The notes: generated from the letters alone by a model not told the origin. A stretch of 64,000 nt of DNA from DASUBN01 sp036500225 (GCA_036500225.1 DASYCJ010000020.1:7090-71089); one strand, 5' to 3'; shown: positions 49,592 to 59,053, counted from the stretch's first letter. A program made the numbers and translations.

Positions 49592-51238
49592 ATGTACATA
49601 TCCATCCGCTCCATCACGCACATCATGCTGGCCGCCGGCATCGCGCTCTCCGCTTCCGCTGCAGAAGCGGCCGGCCATTCCTACATCGCCTTCACCGAGA
49701 CGCTGAATAGCGGCGGCAACCAGGGCGTGTGGCTCGCCGACATCGATCATCTCGGCAATCCCCCCTTCCAGATCACCAACCAGATCCTGGATGGCAGTCA
49801 GAGTTCCTCTGCTACCGTGGCGATCCTGGACGACTGGACGCTGAATCCCACCACCCACCAGGCCACCGGCGTGACGCCGCAGCTGTTCGTGTACGGCACC
49901 GGAGGTCATCTCTATAAAGTGAACCTCAAATCCATCCAACCCGTGCAGCAGTTCACCAACGCTACCTATCAGGAACTCTGCAGCCTCACGGCCCTGGATG
50001 AGCGTCCCTACGCTGCCGCCCGGGCCTATGTGCAAGCGGTGGTGGAACCGGTCGGTTCCAGCCACCCCTGCGCCTCCGGCCTCGGCACCCAGACTTGGCT
50101 CATCTCCGCCAATGCCGACAACACCGTGGCGCCGACCATGGAACCCACCAACTGGCGGGTGCTGAGCGCCTTCACGGACCCCACCGACGGCAGCTTCGTG
50201 CGCTGGGTGGTGTGGACCGGCAACGAGGTGGACGCCTACAAGGCCAACTTCAGCTCCCACACCACGCTGCTGGTGGGTCCGGCCACCGGCCCGGCCCCTG
50301 CTGTGTTCGCGCGCATGGGCGGTGACCTCTTGATCTCCGCCGCCAGCGATGACGGCACCAACCACACAGACTCGCTGTACCACGTGGCCATGACGGGCTC
50401 AGCGCTGGTGAGCAACTTGAGCTATCCGGACACGGCGCCTTGCGCCTCGGCCGGCAGTCTCGTGGCCGGCGCGATGCTCGACCCCAGCAACGGCAAGGTG
50501 AGCATCGCCGAGAACACAGCCTCAGGCTACGCGATCTACTCCACGACCGTCACCGGCGCGGCCGCATCGCAGATCTACAACGATGCCAGCGGCGTGAACT
50601 GCGGCGAGATCTTCGGCGATACCGTCTCAGGCAGCTTCGTGGGTGTGAACGAGTCCAGCCTCATCGATGGCTCGACCCGCGTGCTTGGCGTGAACGAGAA
50701 CGGCCCGGCCAACCAGACGGCGAACGTGCTGGTGGCCGGCAGCGACACCTCATTCCCGTTCATCCGCTACACCGTCGATGGCCATTTCTGGATCACGGTG
50801 TTCGACTTCAGCGGCCTGAACGAGGCCTTCTCCACCATCGTGGCGGACGGCGACGGCACCCTGGTGCAGACCTACAGCAATGCCCGCGTCGGCGATGACA
50901 TCTGGGGTGGCTTCAACGCAGCCGGCACCGTCCCGGGCGTGGAACGGGACGTGATCTACCTGTTCAGCCCCAACGCCACGCCCTGCACCGGCGGCACCCT
51001 GGCGGCCATCGACCCGGCGGCATTCACGTCCACCAACATCAGTGGCGTGCCCTCCGATACTTGCAGCTCCCTGGCCTTCGGCTGGCAGCCAGCCAGCGTG
51101 GGCTATTTCCAGGAGAGTGGCGGGAGTTCGCCCATCGAGATAGACCCGGTGGGTGGCAAGGCCTATCAGCTGCTGGGCGTGGACCCGAACGGACTCTTCA
51201 ACAACCTCACGGCGCTGCCGGGCTATCCGTTCTATTGA
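49592..51238 (+). CDS. Exported protein of unknown function
   Basis: A 548-residue secreted protein. The ATG at 49592 begins a signal peptide (IMLAAGIALSASAAEAAG) and has AGGGAG 10 bases upstream; the frame upstream of it is not coding. The mature chain is acidic, rich in Thr/Ser/Gly and beta-strand-like, with no domain I recognise; repeating blades such as GGNQGVWLADIDHLGN and YRYTV-type strands suggest a propeller fold. Followed by two strong terminators, so a single-gene unit with its own long leader. Confidence 0.8.
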   Translation: MYISIRSITHIMLAAGIALSASAAEAAGHSYIAFTETLNSGGNQGVWLADIDHLGNPPFQITNQILDGSQSSSATVAILDDWTLNPTTHQATGVTPQLFVYGTGGHLYKVNLKSIQPVQQFTNATYQELCSLTALDERPYAAARAYVQAVVEPVGSSHPCASGLGTQTWLISANADNTVAPTMEPTNWRVLSAFTDPTDGSFVRWVVWTGNEVDAYKANFSSHTTLLVGPATGPAPAVFARMGGDLLISAASDDGTNHTDSLYHVAMTGSALVSNLSYPDTAPCASAGSLVAGAMLDPSNGKVSIAENTASGYAIYSTTVTGAAASQIYNDASGVNCGEIFGDTVSGSFVGVNESSLIDGSTRVLGVNENGPANQTANVLVAGSDTSFPFIRYTVDGHFWITVFDFSGLNEAFSTIVADGDGTLVQTYSNARVGDDIWGGFNAAGTVPGVERDVIYLFSPNATPCTGGTLAAIDPAAFTSTNISGVPSDTCSSLAFGWQPASVGYFQESGGSSPIEIDPVGGKAYQLLGVDPNGLFNNLTALPGYPFY

Positions 51239-51260
51239 TCCGGATAGATCCTGCCAGGAC

Positions 51261-51288
51261 AAAGGGGGTGCCGCGAGGCGCCCCTTTT
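51261..51288 (+). terminator. Rho-independent terminator
   Basis: GGGGTGCC (51265-51272) pairs with GGCGCCCC (51277-51284), loop GCGA, followed by TTTT. Ends the secreted-protein gene. Confidence 0.85.
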
Positions 51289-51294
51289 CTAATG

Positions 51295-51323
51295 AATAAG
51301 GCCGCTTCGGAAGCGGCCTTATT
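51295..51323. terminator. Bidirectional terminator
   Basis: Thirteen-base arms AATAAGGCCGCTT and AAGCGGCCTTATT with loop CGG. Works for both strands, mainly for the minus-strand coiled-coil gene. Confidence 0.8.
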
Positions 51324-51344
51324 TGCAGATCCAAGACGCGATGC

Positions 51345-52073
51345 TTAACGGTGCTTCGCGCTCTTCTCCAGCCCCACTCGCGCGGACTTGTGCTCTTCCA
51401 AGAGCGAGGCCAGGCGGCTTTCGAGGGAAGCATAGTGCTGCTTCGCCTTCTCCAACTGCTGCTGTTGCTGGGCCTCGGCCTTCTCGGATTCGGTTTCGTA
51501 GGTCTCCAGCTCGGCGTTGAGGCTTGTCACCTGCTTCTGCAGATCGGACTCGCGGCTCTCGGAGTCCTCCAGGCGCCGTTCGAGATCGGCCCGATCCTTG
51601 AAGAGAGACTCGTTCTCGGTCTGCTGCTTCTTGCGCATCGCCTCGGCTTCCGTCTGCTGGCGTTTGAGCGCAGCACTGGCATCGGCCAGCTGCTTCTCCA
51701 GATCCTGGCGCGTCTTGTCGACGCCAGTGAGTTTCTTCTCAAGTTGGGTCGCGTGGTTCTCGGCACGGCCCCGGGCCAGAGTGGCGACGGAGACCTTGTT
51801 GTTCGCTTCCGTGACCCGTTCGTTCACGGCGGCGCGTTCCGCCGAGAGACGCTCCTCGGCCTGCATCTGGGCGATATCCCAGACCCGGGAGCTGAACTGC
51901 AGGGCTGCATCCCTCAACGCGGCCGGTGCTTCGCTCTGGGTCTCTGGCTGGGCCAGGCTGAAAGCGCGCTGGGACCACCAGTTACGGAAGCCGCTCAGCG
52001 AGCGGGAATACAGAGACGGTGTGAACGCCCCGTTAGCCGTCTTGGACGGCTGGGCTTCTTGCTGTGAAGGCAT
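51345..52073 (-). CDS. Cytoplasmic coiled-coil protein
   Basis: A 242-residue protein. After about 60 residues of mixed sequence (SLSGFRNWWSQRAFSLAQPE) it is almost wholly coiled coil: ERLSAERAAVNERVTEANNK to the C-terminus, rich in Gln, Glu, Lys and Ala. No enzymatic motif. ATG at 52073, GGGGAG 8 bases upstream; the longer frame is unlikely. Possibly structural or cell-envelope scaffold. Confidence 0.75.
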   Translation of the reverse strand: MPSQQEAQPSKTANGAFTPSLYSRSLSGFRNWWSQRAFSLAQPETQSEAPAALRDAALQFSSRVWDIAQMQAEERLSAERAAVNERVTEANNKVSVATLARGRAENHATQLEKKLTGVDKTRQDLEKQLADASAALKRQQTEAEAMRKKQQTENESLFKDRADLERRLEDSESRESDLQKQVTSLNAELETYETESEKAEAQQQQQLEKAKQHYASLESRLASLLEEHKSARVGLEKSAKHR

Positions 52074-52266
52074 GATGGCGACTCCCCTGTGAGTCTTTGT
52101 TCTTGGAACCCCTGAGGGGAAAAAGCCTACGCCTGATATGTTAAGTAAGCTACTTATTTGCAAGTGGCTGAATAAGCTCGATATATACAGCGTAATTTAG
52201 GGATTGTTCTGCCCGCGCCCGGAAGCGGCGGGGTCCGAACCGCTGAACTACGGTAAAGCGCCGTGG

Positions 52267-52294
52267 CGGCCCGCTGAACCTATTCAGCGGGCCG
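52267..52294 (-). terminator. Perfect 12-base hairpin after the BNR-propeller gene
   Basis: CGGCCCGCTGAA / TTCAGCGGGCCG with loop CCTA on the plus strand. No T-run follows on the minus strand, so it is a strong stem but an atypical terminator. Confidence 0.55.
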
Positions 52295-52306
52295 TCTCCG
52301 GTGATC

Positions 52307-55300
52307 TCAGGGCTGCAGTGCGCGGCCAGCCGCGATAGCCGCTTGTAACTTCTGCTCCCCACCCTTGGCGTCAGCATCGAGTTCCTTGAAGACGGCGTAT
52401 TGCGCCGCGTCCGGGCGCTGGTAGGCCGAGCCGATCTCCGAGGCCAGATAGGCCAGGTAGCTGCGCAGCTTCACAGCATGCAGCAGGTCGCCTTCGCTGG
52501 AATGGATGTTGAGCTCCACCAGGTTGCCGATGGCGTCATTCAGATCGGTGACGGCCTTGCCGGCCCGCGCGGCGTCCAGCCGGTGCTCATCCATACCCTT
52601 CTGCAGGGCGGTACGCATGTCGATGGCGTCGTTCAGGTCCTCGTTCAGGGTGTCGAGCGCGGTATGGATCTGTAGCGCCAGGGCCAGACGCTCGGCCAGT
52701 GCATCCTTGTCCGCAGGGAGGCGCGGATCTAGGGCCACGTCGAAGTCCTGCTGCTCTTTCTTGCCGCCGTAGTCCAATACCACGCGATAGCGGCCCGGGA
52801 TCACCTCAGGTCCATCCGTCTCGTCACTGAGTCCACCACCGCCCTCGGCCGGATAGTAGTCCTTGACCTCGGTGGCGTCGGGATAGTTGAGGTTCCAGCG
52901 GAAGCGGTTCATACCCGGGCTGACAGCCGTGTGGGTCATCTCGCCATAGGCCTTCTGCTCCGCCGGCGTCATGGCATCCAGTTCGTCGTCGGTCTTCTCC
53001 TTGAAGTCTTTGGGCTTCAAGTGCAGGTCGAAGCGGCGGATGAGCGTGCCGTCGGCGCCCGTGAACGACAGGCTCACCGGGGTCTTGCCGTCGTAGCCCG
53101 CGGGCAGCTGGAAATACACCATGGCCCCATAGGGCGGGTTGTCGCCGGAGTTCGGCGTGCGGTTGTCGGCCTCCGCCTGCCCGTAGTCGTGGCTCGACCA
53201 AGCCGTCTCAGGAGCGAACAGGCGCGTCTCGCCGGAGGGCAGCGATCCTGTCTGCTGCTCCAGGAACTTGAGGTCATCCAGCACCCAGAACGCACGACCG
53301 TGGGTCGCCACCACCACTTGGCCCTGGCGGGCGTCCACCGCCACGTCTCGCACTTGCACGCGCGGCAAGTTTAGGGTGAGAGGCTCCCAGCTCGCGGCAG
53401 CGTCGAAGCTCACGTACAGGGTGCTCGCGGTGCCGAGGAACATGAGCTCAGGATCGCGAGGGTCCTGGCGCACCGTGAAGGCATAGTCGCCCTCCCCCAC
53501 ACCCTTGCCGGCATCGCTCCAGTGGGCGCCGTAGTCGCGGGTCACGTATATGTAGGGATGGAAGTCGTCCCACATGTACCGGCTTACGGTCATGTAGGCC
53601 GTGCCCTTATCCTTGTGGGAAGGTTCGATGGAGCTGACGTACGCCGTCTGCGGCAGCTTCGGCGGAGTGATGTCCTTCCAACTCTTGCCGCCATCGGTGG
53701 TGACGTGCACCAGGCCATCGTCGGAGCCCGCCCAGATGATGTCATCCGAGAGAGGCGAGACCGCGAGCGCTGATACGGTAGCGTAGACCTCCGCGCCGGA
53801 TTGGTCGAGCTCGATGGGTCCGCCGCTCGGCGCCTCGCTGGCCGGATCGTTGCGCGAGAGGTCCGGGCTGATTTTCTTCCAGGTGCGCCCGGCATCCTCG
53901 CTCTTCATGACGTACTGGGAGGCGACGAGCATCTCCTTCGGATCGTTGGGCGAGAACAGGATGGGATGGGTCCAGGCCCAGCGGTAGGGCTGCGCTCCGG
54001 CGGAGTCGCCATCCTGGTATTTAGGCCAGGGACTCACGTCCTCGGACTCTTCCGTGGCCGCGTCGTATTTATAGAACAGACTGAAATAGCCGCTACCGAA
54101 GTTCACGCCTGGCTTGCCGGGTTCCGGCACCGTGAAAGTGCTCTCGCCATAGGCCACGGGGTTCCAGGCCTCGGTCGGCACCTCACCGTAGCTCGTAGCG
54201 CTCGGGCCCTCGAAGGAGCCTTCGTCTTGCTGCGCACCATAGATGTGATACGGGGAACGGCCATCCAGGTTCACATGATAGAACTGGCCGGTGGGCTGGT
54301 TGATCTCGGAACTCCAGGTCAGGCCGGCGTCGGTGGACACGGTGGCGCCGCCGTCGTTGCCTTCCAGCAGAATCCGCGTGTCGTCCGGGTTGATCCAGAT
54401 GATGTGGTTGTCGCCATGGGGCGTGTTCAGCTTGGTGAAGGTCTTGGCTCCATCATGGGAGACCCAGAGCGCGTCGACCTCAGGCATGTACACTGTGTTC
54501 ACGTCCTTGGGATCGGCGTACAGGGACATGTAATAGAAGGCTCGCTGGCGCAGCTTCCACTCATCGTTCACCAGCTTCCAGGTGGCTCCGGCATCCGAGG
54601 AACGGAATACGCCGCCCCCGACCGTCTGCTCGATGGCGTAAACGACCTTCGGGTCGGCCGCTGAGACTGTCACACCGATGCGGCCCAGCAGGCCCTGGGG
54701 CAGGCCGGGATTACGCGAGATGTTTTGCCAGTGAGCGCCGCCATCGCTGCTCTTATAGAGACCGCTGCCCGGGCCGCCGCTCACCAGTGACCAGGGCGTG
54801 CGCTGGGCTTGCCACATGGCGGCGTAGAGCGTCTCGGGATCCTTCGGGTCCATGACGAGATCGATGGCGCCGGTCTTGTCGTCCACGTACAGCACTTTGT
54901 TCCAGGTCTTGCCGCCATCCTTTGACTTGAACACGCCGCGATCCGGGTCCGGCTTGAACACATGGCCCATGGACGAGGCGTACACCACGTGCGGGTCCTT
55001 GGGGTCGATCACGATGGCGCTGATGGTGTGGGTATCGCCAAGCCCCGCCGCTTTCCAGGTCTTGCCCGCATCGGTGGACTTGAACACGCCGTCGCCGGTG
55101 ACCATGTCACCGCGGATGTCGGCCTCACCGGTGCCCGCATAGATCACGAAGGGGTCAGATGGCGCCACGGCGATGGCGCCGATGCTGTCGCTGGTACCCG
55201 GTAGGGTGCCGTCCGTGATGTTGGTCCACTTCACACCGTAATCGGTGCTCTTCCACACCCCGCCATCCACCCCGCCCATGTAGAAGAGGTCAGGTGTGCC

Positions 55301-55477
55301 GGGCACGCCCGCCACCGCAACTACCCGGCCGCCGATATATGGGCCGACGCTGCGCCATTCGAGTTTGCTGGTGAGAACTGTGGTCGTGGTATCTGCGGCA
55401 TCCGCTGCCGCCACCCACGACAGGGCCAGAGGCAGACACAGAAGCAGGGAAATCCGGGAAAGGACCTGGCGCTTCAT
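52307..55477 (-). CDS. Large exported VPS10/BNR-repeat propeller protein
   Basis: A 1056-residue exported protein. Signal peptide (MKRQVLSRISLLLCLPLALS), then a propeller made of BNR/Asp-box repeats (SxDxGxTW), visible as STDAGKTWKAAG, SKDGGKTWNKV, SSDGGAHWQN, SSDAGATWKL, STDAGLTW, TTDGGKSWKD. The last 250 residues are a beta-domain and a helical end (DALAERLALALQIHTALDTLNEDL). Such proteins are annotated as sialidase-, sortilin- or glycosidase-like; no catalytic residues can be pointed to. Typical of Xanthomonadales and soil Bacteroidetes. Confidence 0.9.
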   Translation of the reverse strand: MKRQVLSRISLLLCLPLALSWVAAADAADTTTTVLTSKLEWRSVGPYIGGRVVAVAGVPGTPDLFYMGGVDGGVWKSTDYGVKWTNITDGTLPGTSDSIGAIAVAPSDPFVIYAGTGEADIRGDMVTGDGVFKSTDAGKTWKAAGLGDTHTISAIVIDPKDPHVVYASSMGHVFKPDPDRGVFKSKDGGKTWNKVLYVDDKTGAIDLVMDPKDPETLYAAMWQAQRTPWSLVSGGPGSGLYKSSDGGAHWQNISRNPGLPQGLLGRIGVTVSAADPKVVYAIEQTVGGGVFRSSDAGATWKLVNDEWKLRQRAFYYMSLYADPKDVNTVYMPEVDALWVSHDGAKTFTKLNTPHGDNHIIWINPDDTRILLEGNDGGATVSTDAGLTWSSEINQPTGQFYHVNLDGRSPYHIYGAQQDEGSFEGPSATSYGEVPTEAWNPVAYGESTFTVPEPGKPGVNFGSGYFSLFYKYDAATEESEDVSPWPKYQDGDSAGAQPYRWAWTHPILFSPNDPKEMLVASQYVMKSEDAGRTWKKISPDLSRNDPASEAPSGGPIELDQSGAEVYATVSALAVSPLSDDIIWAGSDDGLVHVTTDGGKSWKDITPPKLPQTAYVSSIEPSHKDKGTAYMTVSRYMWDDFHPYIYVTRDYGAHWSDAGKGVGEGDYAFTVRQDPRDPELMFLGTASTLYVSFDAAASWEPLTLNLPRVQVRDVAVDARQGQVVVATHGRAFWVLDDLKFLEQQTGSLPSGETRLFAPETAWSSHDYGQAEADNRTPNSGDNPPYGAMVYFQLPAGYDGKTPVSLSFTGADGTLIRRFDLHLKPKDFKEKTDDELDAMTPAEQKAYGEMTHTAVSPGMNRFRWNLNYPDATEVKDYYPAEGGGGLSDETDGPEVIPGRYRVVLDYGGKKEQQDFDVALDPRLPADKDALAERLALALQIHTALDTLNEDLNDAIDMRTALQKGMDEHRLDAARAGKAVTDLNDAIGNLVELNIHSSEGDLLHAVKLRSYLAYLASEIGSAYQRPDAAQYAVFKELDADAKGGEQKLQAAIAAGRALQP

Positions 55478-55539
55478 GGTGAAACTCCGTGTATGCAGGC
55501 TGGGATCGGATGATTATGCGCGTGGGCGAGTAGCATCGC

Positions 55540-55890
55540 CACGAGCGACAGTGCAGGGGCTGAAGCAAATGGCGAACCAGGGATGAGGCCGCCTGTCGGT
55601 TCACTGTCACGAAGTGTTCGTTTGAGAGAGTATTCTCGCCGTCCCAGCGATAGGCCGCCAGGGTGCCGCGAGGCCTGGCGACGGAGTAATCCACGCAGGC
55701 CACGTTCGGCGCCAAGCGTTCCAACGTGCCGAACATCCAGTAGTGGGCCTACGAATACAGGAGGTGCATCGGCGGGTAGGACTTAGCGATGCGGAGCTCG
55801 GGCCTCTTCCCCTCCGGTAGGCTATCGCGTAAGTCACGCGGACCCACTACTAGCAGGAGGAGCGTATTCTTTAGTGTACGTGACCGATTG
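55540..55890 (-). pseudogene. Possible decayed ORF with an in-frame stop
   Basis: The minus-strand frame reads naturally as protein on both sides of a single TAG (55749-55751): RPELRIAKSYPPMHLLYS, stop, then AHYWMFGTLERLAPN and RGTLAAYRWDGENTLSNEHF. Further upstream it opens with a hydrophobic stretch NTLLLLVVG but has no ATG, GTG or TTG at the beginning. A CAG-to-TAG change in a small gene would explain it. No homologue is recognised, and the composition alone is weak evidence. Confidence 0.3.
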
Positions 55891-55969
55891 CGAATCCGAA
55901 GCGGAACAACACCGGGGCCCACAAAGACCCATTTTGGTCGAGGGCAGTGGAAGCGCGTAGGCTATACAG

Positions 55970-57850
55970 ATGTCTACATCCAAAACCACAGCTAACCCGC
56001 CCGAAAGTTCCTTTCGGGACCTAGGCTTAAGCGATTCCATCCTCAAAGCCCTCGGCGACGTGGGATACGAATCCCCCTCGCCTATCCAGGCCCGGACCAT
56101 CCCCCACATCCTCGCTGGGACGGATGTACTCGGCCAGGCGCAGACGGGCACAGGCAAGACAGCGGCTTTCGCCCTGCCCTTGCTCTCGAAGCTGGACCTC
56201 AAGAACGCGGCGCCCCAGGTGCTGGTGCTGACGCCTACCCGGGAGCTGGCGATTCAGGTGGCGGAGGCTTTTCAGAAATACGCGGCCCACATGAAGGGCT
56301 TCCACGTGCTCCCTATATATGGTGGCCAGGACTACTACAGCCAGCTGCAGCAGCTGCGTCGCGGCCCCCACGTGGTGGTGGGCACGCCGGGGCGGGTGAT
56401 GGACCACATCCGCAAGAACACGCTGCAGCTCGTCTCGTTGCAATGCCTGGTGCTGGACGAGGCGGACGAGATGCTGCGCATGGGCTTCATCGATGATGTG
56501 GAATGGATCCTGGACCAGACGCCCTCGGAGCACCAGATCGCGCTCTTCTCTGCCACCATGCCGCCGGCCATCCGCCGCATCGCGCAGAAGTACCTGAACT
56601 CTCCCGAGAGCATCAGCATCGAGAACCGCACCACCACGGCGGAGAACATCCGCCAGCGCTATTGGCTGGTGAGCGGTACCCACAAGCTGGATGCGCTGAC
56701 GCGCATTCTGGAATCCGAGACTTTCGACGCGATGCTGATCTTCGTGCGCACCAAGCTCGCCACGACGGAGCTGGCGGAACGGCTGGAGGCGCGGGGCTAT
56801 TCCGCCGCGGCCTTGAGCGGCGACGTGGTGCAGAAGACCCGCGAGAAGACGGTGCAGCGCCTGAAGGACGGGAACCTGGACATCCTGGTGGCCACGGACG
56901 TGGCGGCCCGGGGCCTGGACGTGGAACGGGTGAGCCACGTGGTGAACTACGATATCCCCTATGACACGGAAGCCTATGTGCACCGCATCGGCCGCACGGG
57001 CCGGGCCGGGCGCGTGGGCGATGCGATCCTGTTCGTGGCGCCGCGGGAGCAGCGCATGCTGCGGGCCATCGAGCAGGCGACCCGCCAGCCCATCACGCAG
57101 ATGCAGCTGCCCAGCACGGAGATCATCAACGACAAGCGCATCGCCAAGTTTCACCAGAAGATCACGGATACGCTGGCGGCCGGCGAGCTGCAGCTCTTCC
57201 AGGAGCTGATCGAGCGCTTCCAGCAGGCCCAGAACGTGCCGGCCCTGGAGATCGCCGCGGCCCTGGCGAAGCTGGCCCAGGGCTCGACGCCGCTCCTGCT
57301 GAAACCCCAGATCGAGACGCCGGTGCGGGACGAGCCCCGGGAACGGCATCAACGGCAGGGCTATGAGAGCCCACGACGTTCTACTGATGAACGGCCGGCT
57401 CGCGGGCCTCGTGCCCCGCGCCCGCCGCGAGGAGACAGCGTGCCGGAGACGGGCATGGAGACTTTCCGGCTGGAGGTGGGCCTGACTCACGGCGCGAAGC
57501 CGGGGAACATCGTGGGGGCGATCGCCAATGAGGCGGGCATCGAAGGCCGCCTCATCGGCCGCATTCGCCTCTACGACGAGTACAGTACGGTGGATCTGCC
57601 GGAGGGCATGCCGGCGGACATCTTCAATGGCTTGAAGAAGACGCGAGTGGCGGGAAGGCCGCTTGAGATTTCACGGGTAGGTGCTGCTGGAAAGAACCTT
57701 CACCCTAGCCCTCTCCCGGAGGGAGAGGGAACGGAAAAGCGGAATGCGGCTGAGGCGCCGGTCAAACACCGTTCGAAAGAGAACCCGCCGGGGACGGGGA
57801 AGCGCAAGAATAAGGATAAGAACAAGTTCAAGAAGCCGAAGACGGGATAG
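55970..57850 (+). CDS. deaD: DEAD-box RNA helicase DeaD/CsdA
   Basis: A 626-residue ATP-dependent RNA helicase. Q motif (FRDLGLSDSILKALGDVGYESPSPIQ in parts), Walker A AQTGTGKT, PTRELA, TPGRVMD, DEAD (LDEADEMLRMGF), SAT, then ATDVAARGLD and HRIGRTGRAG. A DbpA-type RNA-binding domain lies at about 500-570 (FRLEVGLTHGAKPGNIVGAIANEAG). The Lys-rich tail holds an in-frame repeat-derived peptide (see 57698). Cold-shock ribosome-assembly role in other species; no long cold-shock leader is identified. Confidence 0.97.
   Translation: MSTSKTTANPPESSFRDLGLSDSILKALGDVGYESPSPIQARTIPHILAGTDVLGQAQTGTGKTAAFALPLLSKLDLKNAAPQVLVLTPTRELAIQVAEAFQKYAAHMKGFHVLPIYGGQDYYSQLQQLRRGPHVVVGTPGRVMDHIRKNTLQLVSLQCLVLDEADEMLRMGFIDDVEWILDQTPSEHQIALFSATMPPAIRRIAQKYLNSPESISIENRTTTAENIRQRYWLVSGTHKLDALTRILESETFDAMLIFVRTKLATTELAERLEARGYSAAALSGDVVQKTREKTVQRLKDGNLDILVATDVAARGLDVERVSHVVNYDIPYDTEAYVHRIGRTGRAGRVGDAILFVAPREQRMLRAIEQATRQPITQMQLPSTEIINDKRIAKFHQKITDTLAAGELQLFQELIERFQQAQNVPALEIAAALAKLAQGSTPLLLKPQIETPVRDEPRERHQRQGYESPRRSTDERPARGPRAPRPPRGDSVPETGMETFRLEVGLTHGAKPGNIVGAIANEAGIEGRLIGRIRLYDEYSTVDLPEGMPADIFNGLKKTRVAGRPLEISRVGAAGKNLHPSPLPEGEGTEKRNAAEAPVKHRSKENPPGTGKRKNKDKNKFKKPKTG
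57698..57731 (+). repeat. Palindromic intergenic-type repeat inside the deaD coding region
   Basis: TTCACCCTAGCCCTCTCCC followed by GGA and GGGAGAGGG. Arms CCCTCTCCC (57709-57717) and GGGAGAGGG (57721-57729). This unit is familiar from intergenic DNA of many proteobacteria; here it is read in frame as HPSPLPEGEGTEKR in the helicase tail. Confidence 0.75.
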
Positions 57851-57869
57851 ACCGCTTGATGCCTTGTGA

Positions 57870-58463
57870 TCAGTACAGTTTCGTTATCTGCACGCTGTTC
57901 ACCAGGGCCAGAGCCTTCTGCATGAAATCCGGGTCCTCATCTCCGGGATAAAACCGCTCGGAATACCCGACGTTGAATGCCGCCTTGTCCGGATGATCCG
58001 GATGCAGGCAGTTCAGCGAGACGATCTCCAGGATCATCATCTTGCCCGAGCCGCTGTGTACCGCGGGCGAGTGATCTTCCGCGACCATATGAGAACGGGC
58101 ACAGGTGGCACTCCCGATGGATACCGGGACCACCTCGTGCACCTTCATCACAAAGCGGGGGGCCGAAGTGTCTTGCTCTTCCTGCTGCTTAACCTCTTTG
58201 ATGAAGTCGGCTCCTGGCTCCAGCGCCGTCGGCTTGAAGACAAAGGCATCGATGATGACAGTCTCGTCTTCGCTGCTACCGGTCTTGCCGATCTCCAGCT
58301 CCAGGGGCGTGTGGGTCTTGACCATCCAGGGGCCGGCCGGCGGGGCATCGAATGTCGCTCCATCTATGCTGAGCGTCTTCAAATCCGGCGGGAGGGTCTC
58401 GTACTGCACCTGGGCGCAGCCGCCGATCGCCAGCAGAAGCAGCAAATATATATTCTTATTCAT
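57870..58463 (-). CDS. Putative lipoprotein of unknown function
   Basis: A 197-residue lipoprotein: signal LLLLLAIGGC with lipobox Cys at about residue 17. The rest is a compact alpha/beta chain with two further cysteines (ATCARSH, LNCLHPDH). ATG at 58463 is the start nearest the signal peptide; an upstream frame to 58511 is not conserved-looking. No domain recognised. Confidence 0.7.
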   Translation of the reverse strand: MNKNIYLLLLLAIGGCAQVQYETLPPDLKTLSIDGATFDAPPAGPWMVKTHTPLELEIGKTGSSEDETVIIDAFVFKPTALEPGADFIKEVKQQEEQDTSAPRFVMKVHEVVPVSIGSATCARSHMVAEDHSPAVHSGSGKMMILEIVSLNCLHPDHPDKAAFNVGYSERFYPGDEDPDFMQKALALVNSVQITKLY

Positions 58464-58590
58464 TTCCCAAGCGTTGTTGTTACCTGCCCTAAGTATGCCT
58501 AAATGACACAAACCGTTACACGATCTTGGTCAACTGAGCCATGGCGCCCCCGTTAAAGGGATTAGCCCCCACGCATAGGAGTTGCATTCT

Positions 58591-59004
58591 ATGAAGCTCA
58601 GAACCGTATTCTTAGCGGCCTTGATGGCTATGGCCGGCACGGCCTTCGCGGCTACGCCGACGCCCCCGCCCGCCACCAGCGTCGGTCCCGGCGCCAAGCA
58701 TATGGGCCCCTGCGAGAAGGATCCCAGCAAGTGCCAGGCGGATGCCGCCAAGTTCGATAACTGGTGCGCTGCCAACGCCGAGAAATGCACGAGCCTGAAG
58801 GCCTGGGCCGAGAAGCGCGTGGAGTTCTGTCAGGCCAACGCCCAGAAATGCGAGGAGCACAGGAAGGCATGGGAAGCACGCCATGCCCAGATCTGCCAGC
58901 AGGATCCTTCGAAGCCCCATTGCCACGCCATGAGGGCGAACGTGCAGCCGGGGGATGAGGACCAGACTGACGATCAGATGCCGCCGCCCCCACCGGCTGC
59001 TTAA
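58591..59004 (+). CDS. Exported Cys-repeat protein
   Basis: A 137-residue protein with signal peptide (ending AFAAT). Four cysteine pairs: Cys41/48, Cys59/66, Cys80/87 (each CX6C, for example CAANAEKC and CQANAQKC) and Cys102/111 (CX8C), spaced about 18-22 residues, which suggests disulfide-stapled helical hairpins. AGGAG 9 bases before the ATG at 58591. Acidic Pro-rich tail. No family recognised; metal or redox role is possible. Confidence 0.78.
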   Translation: MKLRTVFLAALMAMAGTAFAATPTPPPATSVGPGAKHMGPCEKDPSKCQADAAKFDNWCAANAEKCTSLKAWAEKRVEFCQANAQKCEEHRKAWEARHAQICQQDPSKPHCHAMRANVQPGDEDQTDDQMPPPPPAA

Positions 59005-59020
59005 GACCATGATTGGATAA

Positions 59021-59053
59021 AAGTCGCCCCGCATAAGCGGGGCGACTTCTTTT
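59021..59053. terminator. Bidirectional terminator
   Basis: GTCGCCCCGC (59023-59032) pairs with GCGGGGCGAC (59037-59046), loop ATAA, followed by TTCTTTT. It ends the Cys-repeat gene and sits at the end of the converging membrane gene. Confidence 0.88.

Noticed and set aside
56027..57490. 487-codon open frame on the minus strand opposite deaD
   Set aside because: Compositional shadow of a GC-rich gene with full helicase motifs on the plus strand; the antisense product is His/Arg/Leu-rich without domain features.
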